This document shows, in pieces, positions 25,317 through 33,686 of a DNA stretch of 33,686 nucleotides. Each line of letters starts with the position of its first letter. Within the stretch, counting starts at the first letter, position 1. The position numbers were made by a program, and so were the translations under genes. The notes under the pieces were generated by a model. The model was not told the DNA's origin, did no database searches, and saw nothing but the letters and a program-made list of their open reading frames with translations. The DNA is from Apilactobacillus timberlakei. Lineage in GTDB: Bacteria; Bacillota; Bacilli; Lactobacillales; Lactobacillaceae. Location: positions 206,399 through 240,084 of the forward strand of contig NZ_POST01000002.1 in NCBI RefSeq assembly GCF_002993965.1, given 5' to 3'.

Positions 25317-26393
25317 ATGGTTGTTGTGATTTCTGTTAAAGCTCCTGGTAAATTATATATTGCTGGAGAATATGCAGTTGTAGAAAAAGGAATGCCATCT
25401 ATTGTTGTAGCACTTAATCAATTTATTACTGTAAATATAAATGAAACTAATAATGTTAACGGCAAGATTAGTTCAAAACAATATCCAAATAATATAATCA
25501 AATGGCATATTATAAATAATAAGTTTCAAATGATTAGCAATAATATTAATGATTTTGAATATGTTATTTCTGCAATAAAAATTACATTTAATTATATTAG
25601 TTCTTTGGGGTATAAATTGAATTGCTTTGACGTTAATATTGATAGTTCTTTAAATAGTTCAGATGGAAAAAAATATGGATTAGGATCATCTGCTGCAGTG
25701 ACGGTTGGAATTGTTAAGGCTATATTAAAGTATTATGATTTAAACACTAGCCTAGAAAAAGTTTTTAAATTATCATCAATTGCACATTTAGATGTACAAG
25801 GTAATGGTTCATTGGGAGATATTGCTGCTAGTGTTTATGGTGGATGGATAGCTTATAGTTCTTTCGATCGTGATTGGTTAAAGAAAAATAGAAATATTGG
25901 AGTAGAAGAATTAATTAATTTAACTTGGCCAGAACTAAGAATTGAACCCCTTACCCCACCAGCTAATTTGGAATTATTAATTGGCTGGACTGGAACTCCA
26001 GCTTCAACTTCCTCATTAGTCAATAAAGTTGAAAAAAATTATGATAAAAAAGATTACAATACATTCTTATCTGACAGTAAAAAATGTATAAACAGGATGA
26101 TAAGCGGTTTTCATAAAAAGAGTCTTAGATTAATTCAAAAAGAAATCTTAGTAAATCGATTACTTTTAACTAAATTAGGTAAATTTACTGGTATTAATAT
26201 TGAAACTCCTAAATTAAATAAATTATGTCAGATTGCTATTAAAAATCATGGTGCAGCTAAATCATCAGGAGCTGGTGGTGGTGATTGTGGTATTGTAATC
26301 ATTGATAAAAAGTCGTCTAAAAATAAAATTATAGACGAATGGAAAAATAATGATATTCAACGTTTAAATTTAAAAATTCATAAGAATTTATAA
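25317..26393 (+). CDS. Phosphomevalonate kinase
   Basis: The 358-residue GHMP kinase makes mevalonate 5-diphosphate. The N-terminal KAPGKLYIAGEYAVVEKG, the loop GLGSSAAVTVGI at 121-132 and the C-terminal KSSGAGGGDCGIVI are typical of bacterial mvaK2. The SD AAAGG lies only about 3 bases before the ATG at 25317 and 11 before an in-frame GTG at 25326. Either could be the true start, and the protein would differ by three residues. It follows mvaD by 22 bases. Confidence 0.96.
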   Translation: MVVVISVKAPGKLYIAGEYAVVEKGMPSIVVALNQFITVNINETNNVNGKISSKQYPNNIIKWHIINNKFQMISNNINDFEYVISAIKITFNYISSLGYKLNCFDVNIDSSLNSSDGKKYGLGSSAAVTVGIVKAILKYYDLNTSLEKVFKLSSIAHLDVQGNGSLGDIAASVYGGWIAYSSFDRDWLKKNRNIGVEELINLTWPELRIEPLTPPANLELLIGWTGTPASTSSLVNKVEKNYDKKDYNTFLSDSKKCINRMISGFHKKSLRLIQKEILVNRLLLTKLGKFTGINIETPKLNKLCQIAIKNHGAAKSSGAGGGDCGIVIIDKKSSKNKIIDEWKNNDIQRLNLKIHKNL

Positions 26394-26406
26394 AGAAGGT
26401 GTATAT

Positions 26407-27441
26407 ATGACTAGTCAACATTCTCAAAGAAAAAATGAACATGTATCTTTAGCAGAAAAATTTTTTGATAACCATAGTAAATCAGGATTTGATAATGTTA
26501 GATTTATACATCAAAGTTTACCTGAAATTAATTTAAATGAAATTGATTTATCAACTAACATTCAAGATTTAAAATTAGACTTCCCTTTTTATATTGAAGC
26601 CATGACTGGTGGAAGTGATTATACAAAAAAATTAAATGATAAGTTATCTAAAGTTGCTAAAGCTACTGGAATTGCTATGGCAACTGGTTCTCAAAGTATA
26701 GCATTAAAAGATAGCAGTACTGTTGAATCTTTTGCTGTCGCAAGGAAAAATTATGATGGCCCAATATTTGCAAATATTGGTGCTTCTCATAATTTATCCG
26801 ATGCTAAAAAAGTTATTAAAATGGTTAATGCTGATGCCCTAGAGATTCATATTAATGTTGCTCAAGAATTAATTATGCCTGAAGGAGAACGTAAATTTTA
26901 TTGGTTAGATAACATTCAAAATATTGTTAGCAATATTAATATACCTGTCATAGTTAAAGAAGTTGGCTTTGGTATGGCAAAAGAAACAATTCAGAAATTA
27001 AAAAGTATTGGTGTTAAAAATATTAATATTAGTGGCCGTGGTGGAACCAATTTCGCTACAATTGAAAACTTTCGAAGACATAATAAAGAGCTAAACTATT
27101 TGTCTACATGGGGTCAAACCACTGTAGAATCTTTACTTGAAGCTTATAGTTTTTCAAGTGATCTTTCTATAATTTCATCTGGAGGCATAAGAAATCCGTT
27201 AGATATTGCTAAATCTATTGCTTTGGGATCTAATGCTGTTGGAATGTCTGGTTTTATATTGAACAGTGTTATTAAAAATGGTATTGAAGAAACTATAAAT
27301 CAGATTAATGAATTTAAAAATGGTTTAAAAATTATAATGACTCTGCTTTCTTGTAGAACAATTTATGAATTACAGCAAAAAAAGCTTGTTTTAGATAGTA
27401 AATTGGTTGCATATTTACAACAGAGGAGTTTATCATATTGA
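26407..27441 (+). CDS. fni: Type 2 isopentenyl-diphosphate delta-isomerase
   Basis: The 344-residue FMN- and NADPH-dependent TIM-barrel enzyme interconverts IPP and DMAPP. Seen are the early RKNEH substrate motif, YIEAMTGGS, the EIHINVAQELIMPEGER block and the FMN phosphate site ISGRGGTNFATIENFRR. SSGGIRNPLDIAKSIALGSNAVGMSG also matches the family. It closes the mevalonate cluster, so the cell can make both C5 precursors from mevalonate. The HMG-CoA part of the pathway is not in the window. The SD AGAAGGTG precedes the ATG. Confidence 0.97.
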   Translation: MTSQHSQRKNEHVSLAEKFFDNHSKSGFDNVRFIHQSLPEINLNEIDLSTNIQDLKLDFPFYIEAMTGGSDYTKKLNDKLSKVAKATGIAMATGSQSIALKDSSTVESFAVARKNYDGPIFANIGASHNLSDAKKVIKMVNADALEIHINVAQELIMPEGERKFYWLDNIQNIVSNINIPVIVKEVGFGMAKETIQKLKSIGVKNINISGRGGTNFATIENFRRHNKELNYLSTWGQTTVESLLEAYSFSSDLSIISSGGIRNPLDIAKSIALGSNAVGMSGFILNSVIKNGIEETINQINEFKNGLKIIMTLLSCRTIYELQQKKLVLDSKLVAYLQQRSLSY

Positions 27442-27463
27442 TTTCTTTTTTGTTTTTTATTTT

Positions 27464-27486
27464 AAGTTAAAGTAACTTTTTATTTT
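27464..27486 (+). terminator. Probable weak terminator of the mevalonate cluster
   Basis: AAGTTA-AAG-TAACTT is followed by TTTATTTT on the plus strand, 22 bases after the fni stop. The stem is short and AT-rich, so efficiency is doubtful. Confidence 0.5.
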
Positions 27487-27497
27487 AGTGCTAAAAT

Positions 27498-27522
27498 AAA
27501 AAAAGGACTATCTTAGTCCAAA
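27498..27522 (-). terminator. Terminator of the rsmF-like gene
   Basis: On the minus strand GGACTA-AGA-TAGTCC is followed by seven T residues, a few bases after the stop codon. Confidence 0.8.
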
Positions 27523-27525
27523 TTT

Positions 27526-28869
27526 TTAAACCTTAAATCTTAATCCTTTAGGCATAAAATTTTTAACTATTCCATTCACAACTTTTCCAAAAGCAAATGG
27601 TTGATCATCACAAATCAAAAGATACCAGCCTTTTTCTAAGGATTTATCGCAACTAATCGTATCACCGTGTACATAATCTTCCCATTCTTCTTTTGAAACA
27701 TTCAATTTCTTATTAAATAAGTCTTTATGAATTGATAAAGCTAAAGCATAACTAGGTTCAAATCTTTTCTTTTTAAATGTACCTAAATGTAATCCAGGTC
27801 GCATAACTTTTAATCCTTCAAGTTCAGGAAGTCCCTTTTCAAAAGAATATAATTGTTCACCAAAAGTAATTAAATTTTTAGGTACAAAATTAGTCATATT
27901 TTGATTAATAAATTGTTTCCATAGTTTACTTTGTTCAGAACTTAAATTACCTTTTAATAATTTTTTTATTTTTTTAGGATTACCTTTTTCTGAATTTACT
28001 AATTTAGCAATAAAATGGCCTTCTCCTTTAAACTTATTAGGAAATAATCTAACGGTACTTTTTAGTTCTTCATTACCATCTGACCATTCAGGATGTCCGT
28101 ATGACATTCCAGAATATTTTTTTATCGGTTCAATATTCAAATCAAAATTATTAATCATCCATGAAACAATTTGTTCATCTTCTTCAGGAGCAAATGTACA
28201 AGTAGAATAAACTATTTTACCGCCCGGTTTAAGCATTTTAATTGCTTGCTTTAGTATATCTTTTTGTCTTTTTGCACACTCTATTGGATATTCTAAATTC
28301 CAATATTTAGTGGCATCGGGATTTTTCCTAAACATCCCCTCACCAGAACATGGAGCATCTATAAGAATAGTATCAAAGAACTTAGGGAAATGTTTGGCGA
28401 GATTATTAGGATTTTCATTCAAAACAATAGCATTCTGAATTCCAAATCGTTCTACGTTTTCAGCTAAAATTTTAGCTCTTTTATAATCTATCTCATTTGT
28501 AACTAAAATCCCCTCATTTTTCATATAACTAGCAATATGGGTAGTTTTTCCACCAGGAGCTGCACATAAATCTAAGATTTTTTCTCCAGGATGAACATCC
28601 GCCACTTCTCCAACATACATTGCACTGGGCTCTTGAGAATATATAGCACCACTTTGATGATCAACACTCTTTCCATTAATTTCTCCATAATAACCATATT
28701 GACAATATTCAATTGGATGAGTTAAATCTTCATTTTCTGGTAAATTCTCTTTTAATGGATTAATTCTAAAGCCAGGATTAGTTGATGATTCTAGACTATT
28801 AAAAAATGACTCAGCATCATTTCCTAACAATTTTTTATACTTTTTTTTAAAATCTAAAGGTAATTGCAA
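27526..28869 (-). CDS. rsmF: RsmF/YebU-type RNA (cytosine-C5) methyltransferase
   Basis: The 447-residue NOL1/NOP2/Sun family protein methylates cytosine in 16S rRNA. The SAM-binding loop is DLCAAPGGKT (100-109). The two motif cysteines are in DAPCSGEG (Cys174) and STCT (Cys224, the usual nucleophile). The C-terminal part from about 300 to 447 is the PUA/RRM-like RNA-binding region of the long RsmF class. The start is TTG at 28869 with the SD AAAGGAG eight bases upstream; no ATG is available. It is single-gene, divergent from the HAD phosphatase gene. The target base in this species is inferred only. Confidence 0.94.
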   Translation of the reverse strand: MQLPLDFKKKYKKLLGNDAESFFNSLESSTNPGFRINPLKENLPENEDLTHPIEYCQYGYYGEINGKSVDHQSGAIYSQEPSAMYVGEVADVHPGEKILDLCAAPGGKTTHIASYMKNEGILVTNEIDYKRAKILAENVERFGIQNAIVLNENPNNLAKHFPKFFDTILIDAPCSGEGMFRKNPDATKYWNLEYPIECAKRQKDILKQAIKMLKPGGKIVYSTCTFAPEEDEQIVSWMINNFDLNIEPIKKYSGMSYGHPEWSDGNEELKSTVRLFPNKFKGEGHFIAKLVNSEKGNPKKIKKLLKGNLSSEQSKLWKQFINQNMTNFVPKNLITFGEQLYSFEKGLPELEGLKVMRPGLHLGTFKKKRFEPSYALALSIHKDLFNKKLNVSKEEWEDYVHGDTISCDKSLEKGWYLLICDDQPFAFGKVVNGIVKNFMPKGLRFKV

Positions 28870-28891
28870 AATAAAACTCCTTTATAATTAA

Positions 28892-28920
28892 TTGACGATT
28901 AAATATTTTTTGGTTAATAT
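28892..28920 (+). promoter_or_regulatory. Predicted promoter of the Cof-type phosphatase gene
   Basis: TTGACG and TAATAT are separated by 17 bases, about 40 bases before the start codon, followed by the SD AGAGGTGA. Confidence 0.65.
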
Positions 28921-28958
28921 ATTAATATTACTGTATAAAGTAGAGGTGATTAAATATC

Positions 28959-29765
28959 ATGAATAAAAAATTAATTGCCATTGATTTAGATGGTACAACA
29001 TTAAACAATAATTCAGAAATTTCTCAAGAAACGATTAATGTTATTCAAAAAATTATTTCTAAAGGCAATATGGTAAATATTGTAACTGGTCGTCCTCCAA
29101 GATTAGTAGAACATCTATACAAACAATTAGGTTTTAATAACCCAATGATTACATTTAACGGTAGTTTAGGTTATAATCCAACATATGTTTGGTCTGAAGC
29201 TTACCAATACAATATAGATAAAAATATAGTATTTGAGTTATTAAATAAGAGTGAAGAAATTGGTATTAACCTTATGACTGTTGAGGGAAAAAATTTATTT
29301 TTAGCAAATAAATCTGCAGATGAGTCTGTTGGATTCTTTCCCACCAATTTATCAAAAGATGAAATCATATCTAAAGATACATTAACAGAAAATCCTATTT
29401 GCTTAACTCTTCATGTAGATAAACAAAAGAAAGAAACATTCATCAATTATGTTAAACAAAATTATAGTGATATATTAGAAGTATCTCCTTGGGGTGGAAA
29501 AGATCCAATTATTGAAGTAGCCACTAAAGGAGTCAGCAAAGTCACTGGGATTAAAAAATTAGTTAATTATTATGGAATTAAGCAAAATGATGTCATTGCT
29601 TTTGGTGATGAATTTAACGATGAATCTATGATTAAATATGCTGGATTAGGGGTTGCCATGAAAAATGGCCAACCTAAAATAAAAGAAATTGCCGATGACG
29701 TTACAAAATTTGATAATAATCATAATGGATTAGCAGAATACTTAAAAGAATATTTTAAAATTTAG
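28959..29765 (+). CDS. Cof-type HAD-superfamily phosphatase
   Basis: The 268-residue HAD hydrolase of the Cof subfamily (type IIB cap) dephosphorylates small phosphorylated metabolites such as sugar phosphates or flavin nucleotides. Motif I AIDLDGTTLNN holds the nucleophile Asp. Motif II is NIVTGRP, the Lys is in KGVSKVTGIKKL, and motif IV is FGDEFNDESMIKYAG. The substrate is not predictable from sequence. It is monocistronic, with its own promoter and terminator. Confidence 0.93.
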   Translation: MNKKLIAIDLDGTTLNNNSEISQETINVIQKIISKGNMVNIVTGRPPRLVEHLYKQLGFNNPMITFNGSLGYNPTYVWSEAYQYNIDKNIVFELLNKSEEIGINLMTVEGKNLFLANKSADESVGFFPTNLSKDEIISKDTLTENPICLTLHVDKQKKETFINYVKQNYSDILEVSPWGGKDPIIEVATKGVSKVTGIKKLVNYYGIKQNDVIAFGDEFNDESMIKYAGLGVAMKNGQPKIKEIADDVTKFDNNHNGLAEYLKEYFKI

Positions 29766-29798
29766 AAAGCTTTCATAGATTTTATGAAAGCTTTTTTA
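29766..29798. terminator. Terminator between the HAD phosphatase gene and glpK
   Basis: AAAGCTTTCATA and its exact complement form a 12-bp stem with a 5-base loop and a T-run on the plus strand. On the minus strand the hairpin directly follows the glpK stop but has only a short T-rich tail, so it may serve both genes unequally. Confidence 0.88.
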
Positions 29799-31310
29799 TT
29801 ATCTATTTTTAATTTTTCTAAATGTTTGAGTGGCTTTAACAGCTGCTTGCCATCCCTCATAATAATTATTAATCTTATCATCAGTAAATTGAGGCTTAAA
29901 ATCATCTGAAGATTTATGATTTTCTTTTATTTCATCAATATTAGACCAATAACCAACTGCTAACCCAGTTAAATAAGTTACTCCTAAAGCAGTAGTTTCA
30001 GCAATACTAGATCTTTCAATATCAACATTTAAAATATCTGATTGAAATTGCATAAGATAATCATTCTGTGCTGCTCCACCATCTACCTTAAGTTTATTTA
30101 AAGATAAACCAGTTTCTTTCGACATGGTATCAACAACATCTTTAGTTTGGTAAGCCAAAGAATCTAAAGTTGCTTTAACAAATTCTTCTCTTGTTGTCCC
30201 CCTAGTCAATCCAAAAACAGAACCTCTACTATCTTGATCCCAATATGGAGCACCTAATCCAGTAAAAGCAGGAACTACATAAATATCATGATCATTATTA
30301 GTATTTTTAGCCATTCTTTCAGTTTCACTAGCATTGTCAATGATGCGCATACCATCCCTCAACCATTGTATTGCTGAACCTGCAACAAAAATACTACCCT
30401 CTAGGGCATAATTAATCTTACCATCTAAACCATAAGCAATTGTGGTTAACAAGCCACAATTAGACAAAGTTGGTTTATTACCAGTATTCATAACAATGAA
30501 TGCACCAGTTCCATAAGTATTTTTAATATTACCAGTTTCTAAAGCCAATTGACCGAATAATGCCGCTTGCTGATCTCCTGCTATTCCAGCTATTGGGACT
30601 TGTACTCCAAGAAAATTATAGCCAGATGTATATCCATAAATTTCTGAAGAAGATTTCACTTTAGGCAACATTTGTTCAGGAATATCTAATAAATCTAATA
30701 TTTCTTTATCCCATTTTAAAGAATTGATATTAAATAGCATCGTTCGACTAGCATTAGAATAATCAGTCGCATGTACATGCCCACCTGTTAGTTTCCACAA
30801 TAACCAAGTATCAATTGTTCCAAAAAGTAAGTCACCTTGATTGGCTAGTTTTCTAGCATCTTTAACATTGTCTAAAATCCATTTTATTTTAGTAGCAGAA
30901 AAATATGAATCTATAACTAAACCTGTTTTTTGATGAATCATATCTGAATATCCGTCATTTTTTAATTCATTAGCAATATCACTGGTTTGCTTGGATTGCC
31001 AAACAATTGCATTATAAATAGGTTCTCCTGTAATTCTGTTCCATACAACGGTAGTTTCACGCTGGTTAGTAATTCCAATGCCACGAATCTTGTAAGGCGG
31101 AATTTCTGATTTAATAAGGGTTTCAGAAATAACAGATTGTACAGCACTCCATATTTCATTAGGATCATGCTCTACCCATCCTGATTTAGGAAAATATTGT
31201 TTAAATTCTTTTTGTGACTTGTTTACAATATTACCTTCATGATTAAACAAGATGGCACGAGCACTCGTAGTTCCCTCATCTATTGCCATTAAATATTGTT
31301 TGTCATTCAT
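29799..31310 (-). CDS. glpK: Glycerol kinase
   Basis: The 503-residue FGGY kinase phosphorylates glycerol to glycerol 3-phosphate. Visible are the ATP-site [15 protein letters not shown], the substrate block [10 protein letters not shown], and [13 protein letters not shown] with the catalytic Asp. NTYGTGAF and the C-terminal [18 protein letters not shown] also match. In many Firmicutes HPr activates GlpK by phosphorylating His232 in a YHFYG-type loop. Here that loop reads YNFLG with Asn at exactly residue 232, so PTS activation should not occur. No glpF or glpO is adjacent. It is cotranscribed with the upstream tautomerase gene, 17 bases away. The SD TGGAG precedes the ATG. Confidence 0.97.
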   Translation of the reverse strand: MNDKQYLMAIDEGTTSARAILFNHEGNIVNKSQKEFKQYFPKSGWVEHDPNEIWSAVQSVISETLIKSEIPPYKIRGIGITNQRETTVVWNRITGEPIYNAIVWQSKQTSDIANELKNDGYSDMIHQKTGLVIDSYFSATKIKWILDNVKDARKLANQGDLLFGTIDTWLLWKLTGGHVHATDYSNASRTMLFNINSLKWDKEILDLLDIPEQMLPKVKSSSEIYGYTSGYNFLGVQVPIAGIAGDQQAALFGQLALETGNIKNTYGTGAFIVMNTGNKPTLSNCGLLTTIAYGLDGKINYALEGSIFVAGSAIQWLRDGMRIIDNASETERMAKNTNNDHDIYVVPAFTGLGAPYWDQDSRGSVFGLTRGTTREEFVKATLDSLAYQTKDVVDTMSKETGLSLNKLKVDGGAAQNDYLMQFQSDILNVDIERSSIAETTALGVTYLTGLAVGYWSNIDEIKENHKSSDDFKPQFTDDKINNYYEGWQAAVKATQTFRKIKNR

Positions 31311-31327
31311 AGTATTACTCCATTAAT

Positions 31328-31516
31328 CTACTTTTCATCACTTTTTAGGTTTCCGCCAACACTATATCTATTCTTTTGCATTTCGTTTAAAACAATATGT
31401 ACATGTTCAGCAGGTGCCCCTGTGTTTTTTACAATTGCTTTTGTTACATCTGAAACTAATCCTCTAATTTGTTCTTCGTTTCTTCCTTCAATCAAATCAA
31501 TATGTACAATTGGCAT
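31328..31516 (-). CDS. 4-oxalocrotonate tautomerase family protein
   Basis: The 62-residue protein starts MPIVHIDLIEGRNEEQ, giving the catalytic N-terminal proline after Met removal. It has the length and HVHIVLNEMQKNRYSVGG block of the small tautomerase subunits, which form hexamers. The physiological substrate in lactic acid bacteria is unknown. The SD AGGAGCGA lies before the ATG. A good promoter is directly upstream, and glpK follows. Confidence 0.93.
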   Translation of the reverse strand: MPIVHIDLIEGRNEEQIRGLVSDVTKAIVKNTGAPAEHVHIVLNEMQKNRYSVGGNLKSDEK

Positions 31517-31549
31517 GTCTTATCGCTCCTAAAATTTAATAATAATTAA

Positions 31550-31578
31550 ATTATACTTGAAAAATATAACCAGTTCAA
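31550..31578 (-). promoter_or_regulatory. Predicted promoter of the tautomerase-glpK operon
   Basis: On the minus strand TTGAAC and a perfect TATAAT are separated by 17 bases, 34 bases before the tautomerase start. No clear cre (CcpA) site was recognised around it. Confidence 0.7.
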
Positions 31579-31642
31579 TTTTGGAATATATATAATAATT
31601 AATGATACAATAATCATAATTGTTTGAAAGGAAGCGATATAG

Positions 31643-33067
31643 TTGTCACAATATCAAAATTACTCTGCTTGTACTAGTATATTAATTGGTAAAAATGCCT
31701 CTATTGATGGTTCCACTATTATTGGTAGAAATGAAGATTGTAAGGCTACATGGCCTAAACATTTTATCGTCCATCAACATAAAGAATATCAAGATGTACA
31801 AGAATTTAAATCTAATGATAATAAGTTTAAAATTAAACTACCTAAAATTCAATATAAATACACTGCTACTCCTGAATGGACGGACAAATATGGAAAATTT
31901 GAGGAAGATGGCATTAACGAATATGGTGTAGCAATGAGTGCAACTGAAAGTGCATATGCTAATAGTCATGTATTGGGATACGATCCATTAGTAAAAGATG
32001 GTATTGGAGAGGAAGCAATGGTAACAGTTGTCTTGCCATACATTAAATCTGCCAGACAAGGTGTAACACGTTTAGGAGAAATTATTAGTAAATATGGTAC
32101 ATGCGAGTCTAACGGAATTTTATTTTCTGACAATAAAGAAGTATGGTATTTGGAAACCGGATCTGGTCATCACTGGGTTGCAATGAGAATTCCTGATGAT
32201 TGCTATGCAGTTGTCTCTAACCAAATATCTATCAGAAAAGTTAATTTTAATGATAAAAATAATTTTATGTGGTCCAAAGGCATTCAAGATTTTGTAAAAG
32301 ACAATCATCTAAATCCAGATTTGAATGGAGAATTTAATTTTAGACATATATTTGGCACTCATAACTTAACAGATGTTTATTATAATAATCCAAGAGTATG
32401 GTATGGACAAAAAATGTTTACTCCAGAAATTAAACAGCAACCAGAAAGCCATGATTTACCATTTATAAGAAAAGCATCAAGATTATTATCAATTGATGAT
32501 GCTAAGTCATTTTTATCATCACATTATCAAGGTACTCCTTATGATCCCATTGGTAATGGATCTAAAGAAGATAAAACTAAATATCGTCCTGTTAGTCTAG
32601 CCAAAACTCAAGAAGCTCACGTATTGCAAATAAGGCCTAAAATGCCTCATGAAATAGCAGGAATTCATTGGCTTGCCATGGGTGTTGCCGCACAAAGTGT
32701 TTTTGTCCCATTTTTTGCTGGAATTAATGATACTTTAAACGAATATAAAAAAGGAAAATTAGAATACAATCCTAAGTCAGCATATTGGATATTTAAACTT
32801 GTTGGAGTACTAGTAGATCCACATTATTTACAATTAAATGACCCTTTAAAGAATACTCAAGAAAAATTAAACATCAACATGAGACAATTTATATTAAAGG
32901 TAGATAGTGAATATAATCATCAAGAAGATTTATCCAAGTATTTAACCAAAATGTGTAATAAAAATGCAAAAAATGTACTTAAAGAATATCAAAGATTGGC
33001 ATACCAATTAATATCAATATCTACTGACTTTTCAAAATTAAATTATAAACAAGACTTAAATCTATAG
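31643..33067 (+). CDS. pepD: C69 family dipeptidase
   Basis: This 474-residue N-terminal-nucleophile peptidase cleaves dipeptides in the cytoplasm. Removal of a short propeptide would expose Cys10 in SACTSILIGKNASIDGSTIIGRNEDC, the family signature. Further family blocks are GINEYGVAMSATES, EEAMVTVVLPYIKSAR and LETGSGHHWVAMRIPDD. Length equals the usual 470-475. The start is TTG with the SD AAAGGA ten bases upstream; no ATG fits. It is monocistronic. Confidence 0.95.
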   Translation: MSQYQNYSACTSILIGKNASIDGSTIIGRNEDCKATWPKHFIVHQHKEYQDVQEFKSNDNKFKIKLPKIQYKYTATPEWTDKYGKFEEDGINEYGVAMSATESAYANSHVLGYDPLVKDGIGEEAMVTVVLPYIKSARQGVTRLGEIISKYGTCESNGILFSDNKEVWYLETGSGHHWVAMRIPDDCYAVVSNQISIRKVNFNDKNNFMWSKGIQDFVKDNHLNPDLNGEFNFRHIFGTHNLTDVYYNNPRVWYGQKMFTPEIKQQPESHDLPFIRKASRLLSIDDAKSFLSSHYQGTPYDPIGNGSKEDKTKYRPVSLAKTQEAHVLQIRPKMPHEIAGIHWLAMGVAAQSVFVPFFAGINDTLNEYKKGKLEYNPKSAYWIFKLVGVLVDPHYLQLNDPLKNTQEKLNINMRQFILKVDSEYNHQEDLSKYLTKMCNKNAKNVLKEYQRLAYQLISISTDFSKLNYKQDLNL

Positions 33068-33101
33068 AAAAAGCCTACAATCAATTGATTGTAGGCTTTT
33101 T
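33068..33101. terminator. Bidirectional terminator between pepD and rplS
   Basis: AAAAAGCCTACAATCAA is followed at once by its exact complement, giving a 34-base perfect palindrome with A-run and T-run ends. It starts right after the pepD stop and lies 18 bases from the rplS stop. Confidence 0.92.
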
Positions 33102-33119
33102 ATTAGTCGAAAATTAATA

Positions 33120-33476
33120 TTAACGACGACGTGCTTCTTTAATACGAGCTGATTTACCATGACGATCACGTAGGTAGTATAGCTTAGAACGACGTACAGC
33201 ACCGCGACGTGTAACTTCTAACTTAGCAACACGTGGTGAATGTAATGGGAAAATACGTTCAACACCAACACCTGAAGTAATCTTACGAACAGTGTATGTA
33301 GCTTGAATACCTGTTCCGTGACGTTTGATAACAACACCTTCGAATACTTGGATACGTTCATTAGTACCTTCAACAACTTTAACTGAAACCTTTACGTTGT
33401 CTCCAGCTCTAAATTCTGGAACATCACTCTTAAGTTGTTCCTTGTTAATTTTTGAAATTAATTCGTTTTGACGCAT
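33120..33476 (-). CDS. rplS: 50S ribosomal protein L19
   Basis: This is the 118-residue L19 of the 30S-50S interface. Typical blocks are [49 protein letters not shown] and [15 protein letters not shown]. The frame extends to 33503, but the ATG at 33476 gives the family start MRQNELI and has the SD AAGGATG nine bases upstream. Codon use is visibly different from its neighbours (more GT-rich Thr and Arg codons), as expected for a highly expressed gene. It follows trmD as in most bacteria. Confidence 0.98.
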   Translation of the reverse strand: MRQNELISKINKEQLKSDVPEFRAGDNVKVSVKVVEGTNERIQVFEGVVIKRHGTGIQATYTVRKITSGVGVERIFPLHSPRVAKLEVTRRGAVRRSKLYYLRDRHGKSARIKEARRR

Positions 33477-33479
33477 AAA

Positions 33480-33555
33480 TAATAACATCCTTCCAACTAG
33501 CACTCATGCCAATTATTACGACAGCGGAATACCGTTTTATTTTGACTAATACAAT
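33480..33555 (-). promoter_or_regulatory. Probable L19 mRNA leader
   Basis: The stretch between the rplS promoter and its SD contains GGTATTCCGC, a small hairpin GGCA-TGAG-TGCT and then the SD GGAAGGATG. ATTCC can pair with GGAA of the SD. A leader of this kind (Rfam L19 leader class) is known upstream of rplS in Bacilli. I match it from position and partial motif only, and the boundaries are approximate. Confidence 0.45.
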
Positions 33556-33566
33556 AGCCAAATAGA

Positions 33567-33595
33567 ATATTAGCACAACAATAAAATATTGTAAA
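33567..33595 (-). promoter_or_regulatory. Predicted promoter of rplS
   Basis: On the minus strand TTTACA and TAATAT are separated by 17 bases. The -35 box begins one base after the trmD stop codon, so rplS can be transcribed independently of the upstream operon. Confidence 0.7.
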
Positions 33596-33596
33596 G

Positions 33597-33686
33597 CTAT
33601 TTTTCTTCTTCAATCCTAACATCAGCTAATAATTTTTTCTGAGTAGCTGTCAATTTGTTATGATCAATTAAATCTGGTCTTCTTAA
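33597..33686 (-). CDS. trmD: tRNA (guanine37-N1)-methyltransferase TrmD, C-terminal end
   Basis: The last 29 codons and the stop are visible. They read LRRPDLIDHNKLTATQKKLL and then ADVRIEEEK, which matches the conserved C-terminus of TrmD (RRPDLL and DEQKKLL blocks). The position directly upstream of rplS supports this. The SAM-binding knot and active site are outside the window. Confidence 0.9.
   Translation of the reverse strand, partial: LRRPDLIDHNKLTATQKKLLADVRIEEEK

Noticed and set aside
30962-31168. 68-codon frame inside glpK
   Set aside because: It is an alternative-frame shadow within conserved glycerol kinase coding sequence.
1-33686. CRISPR arrays, insertion sequences, prophage genes, tRNA genes
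   Set aside because: No regularly spaced repeats, transposase motifs, integrase motifs or tRNA cloverleaf sequences were recognised by eye on either strand. A tRNAscan or ISfinder search was not possible.

Overview
The window is AT-rich chromosomal DNA from a low-GC Gram-positive bacterium. The gene set and order point to the family Lactobacillaceae: rnpB of the Bacillus (B) type next to gpsB, a DUF1273 gene and recU-ponA; dinG-ypmB-dnaD; a mevalonate pathway cluster; a C69 dipeptidase; and trmD-rplS. The very low GC, compact spacing and several eroded genes suggest a small-genome heterofermentative lineage (Apilactobacillus or Fructilactobacillus-like). That placement is an inference. No mobile element, CRISPR array, tRNA or prophage gene is visible.

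Layout. 1-2512 (minus): start of a membrane-anchored GH20 hexosaminidase-like gene, glutathione peroxidase, the folate ECF component folT with a tetrahydrofolate riboswitch, and degV. 2619-4468 (plus): rqcH with its promoter and a strong terminator. 4673-12256 (minus): a seven-gene tightly packed block ebsA-fhs-lspA-rluD-pyrR-carA-carB. 12290-12679 (plus): an RNase HI-like gene. 12676-16430 (minus): a DadA-like oxidoreductase, a THUMP methyltransferase, rnpB, gpsB and a DUF1273/YpsA gene. 16530-19240 (plus): recU-ponA. 19292-23202 (minus): dinG-ypmB-dnaD. 23363-27441 (plus): mevalonate kinase, diphosphomevalonate decarboxylase, phosphomevalonate kinase and type 2 IPP isomerase, a complete route from mevalonate to IPP/DMAPP. 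27526-33686: rsmF-like (minus), a Cof-type HAD phosphatase (plus), tautomerase-glpK (minus), pepD (plus), then rplS and the end of trmD (minus).

The most striking content is a group of full-length reading frames whose catalytic motifs are gone. The PyrR-linked CarA/CarB pair lacks the glutaminase Cys-His-Glu triad, the ATP-grasp glycine loop, the metal-binding glutamates and about 100 residues of the second synthetase half. It looks like a maintained pseudo-carbamoyl-phosphate-synthetase. The DinG homologue keeps an intact DEDDh exonuclease domain but has lost Walker A, the DEAH box and the arginine motif of its helicase half. Glycerol kinase has Asn at position 232, where the PTS-phosphorylated His sits in many Firmicutes. 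Other notable points are an apparent ATT start codon for rluD overlapping the lspA stop, and a folT riboswitch whose 5' strand copies the folT Shine-Dalgarno sequence.
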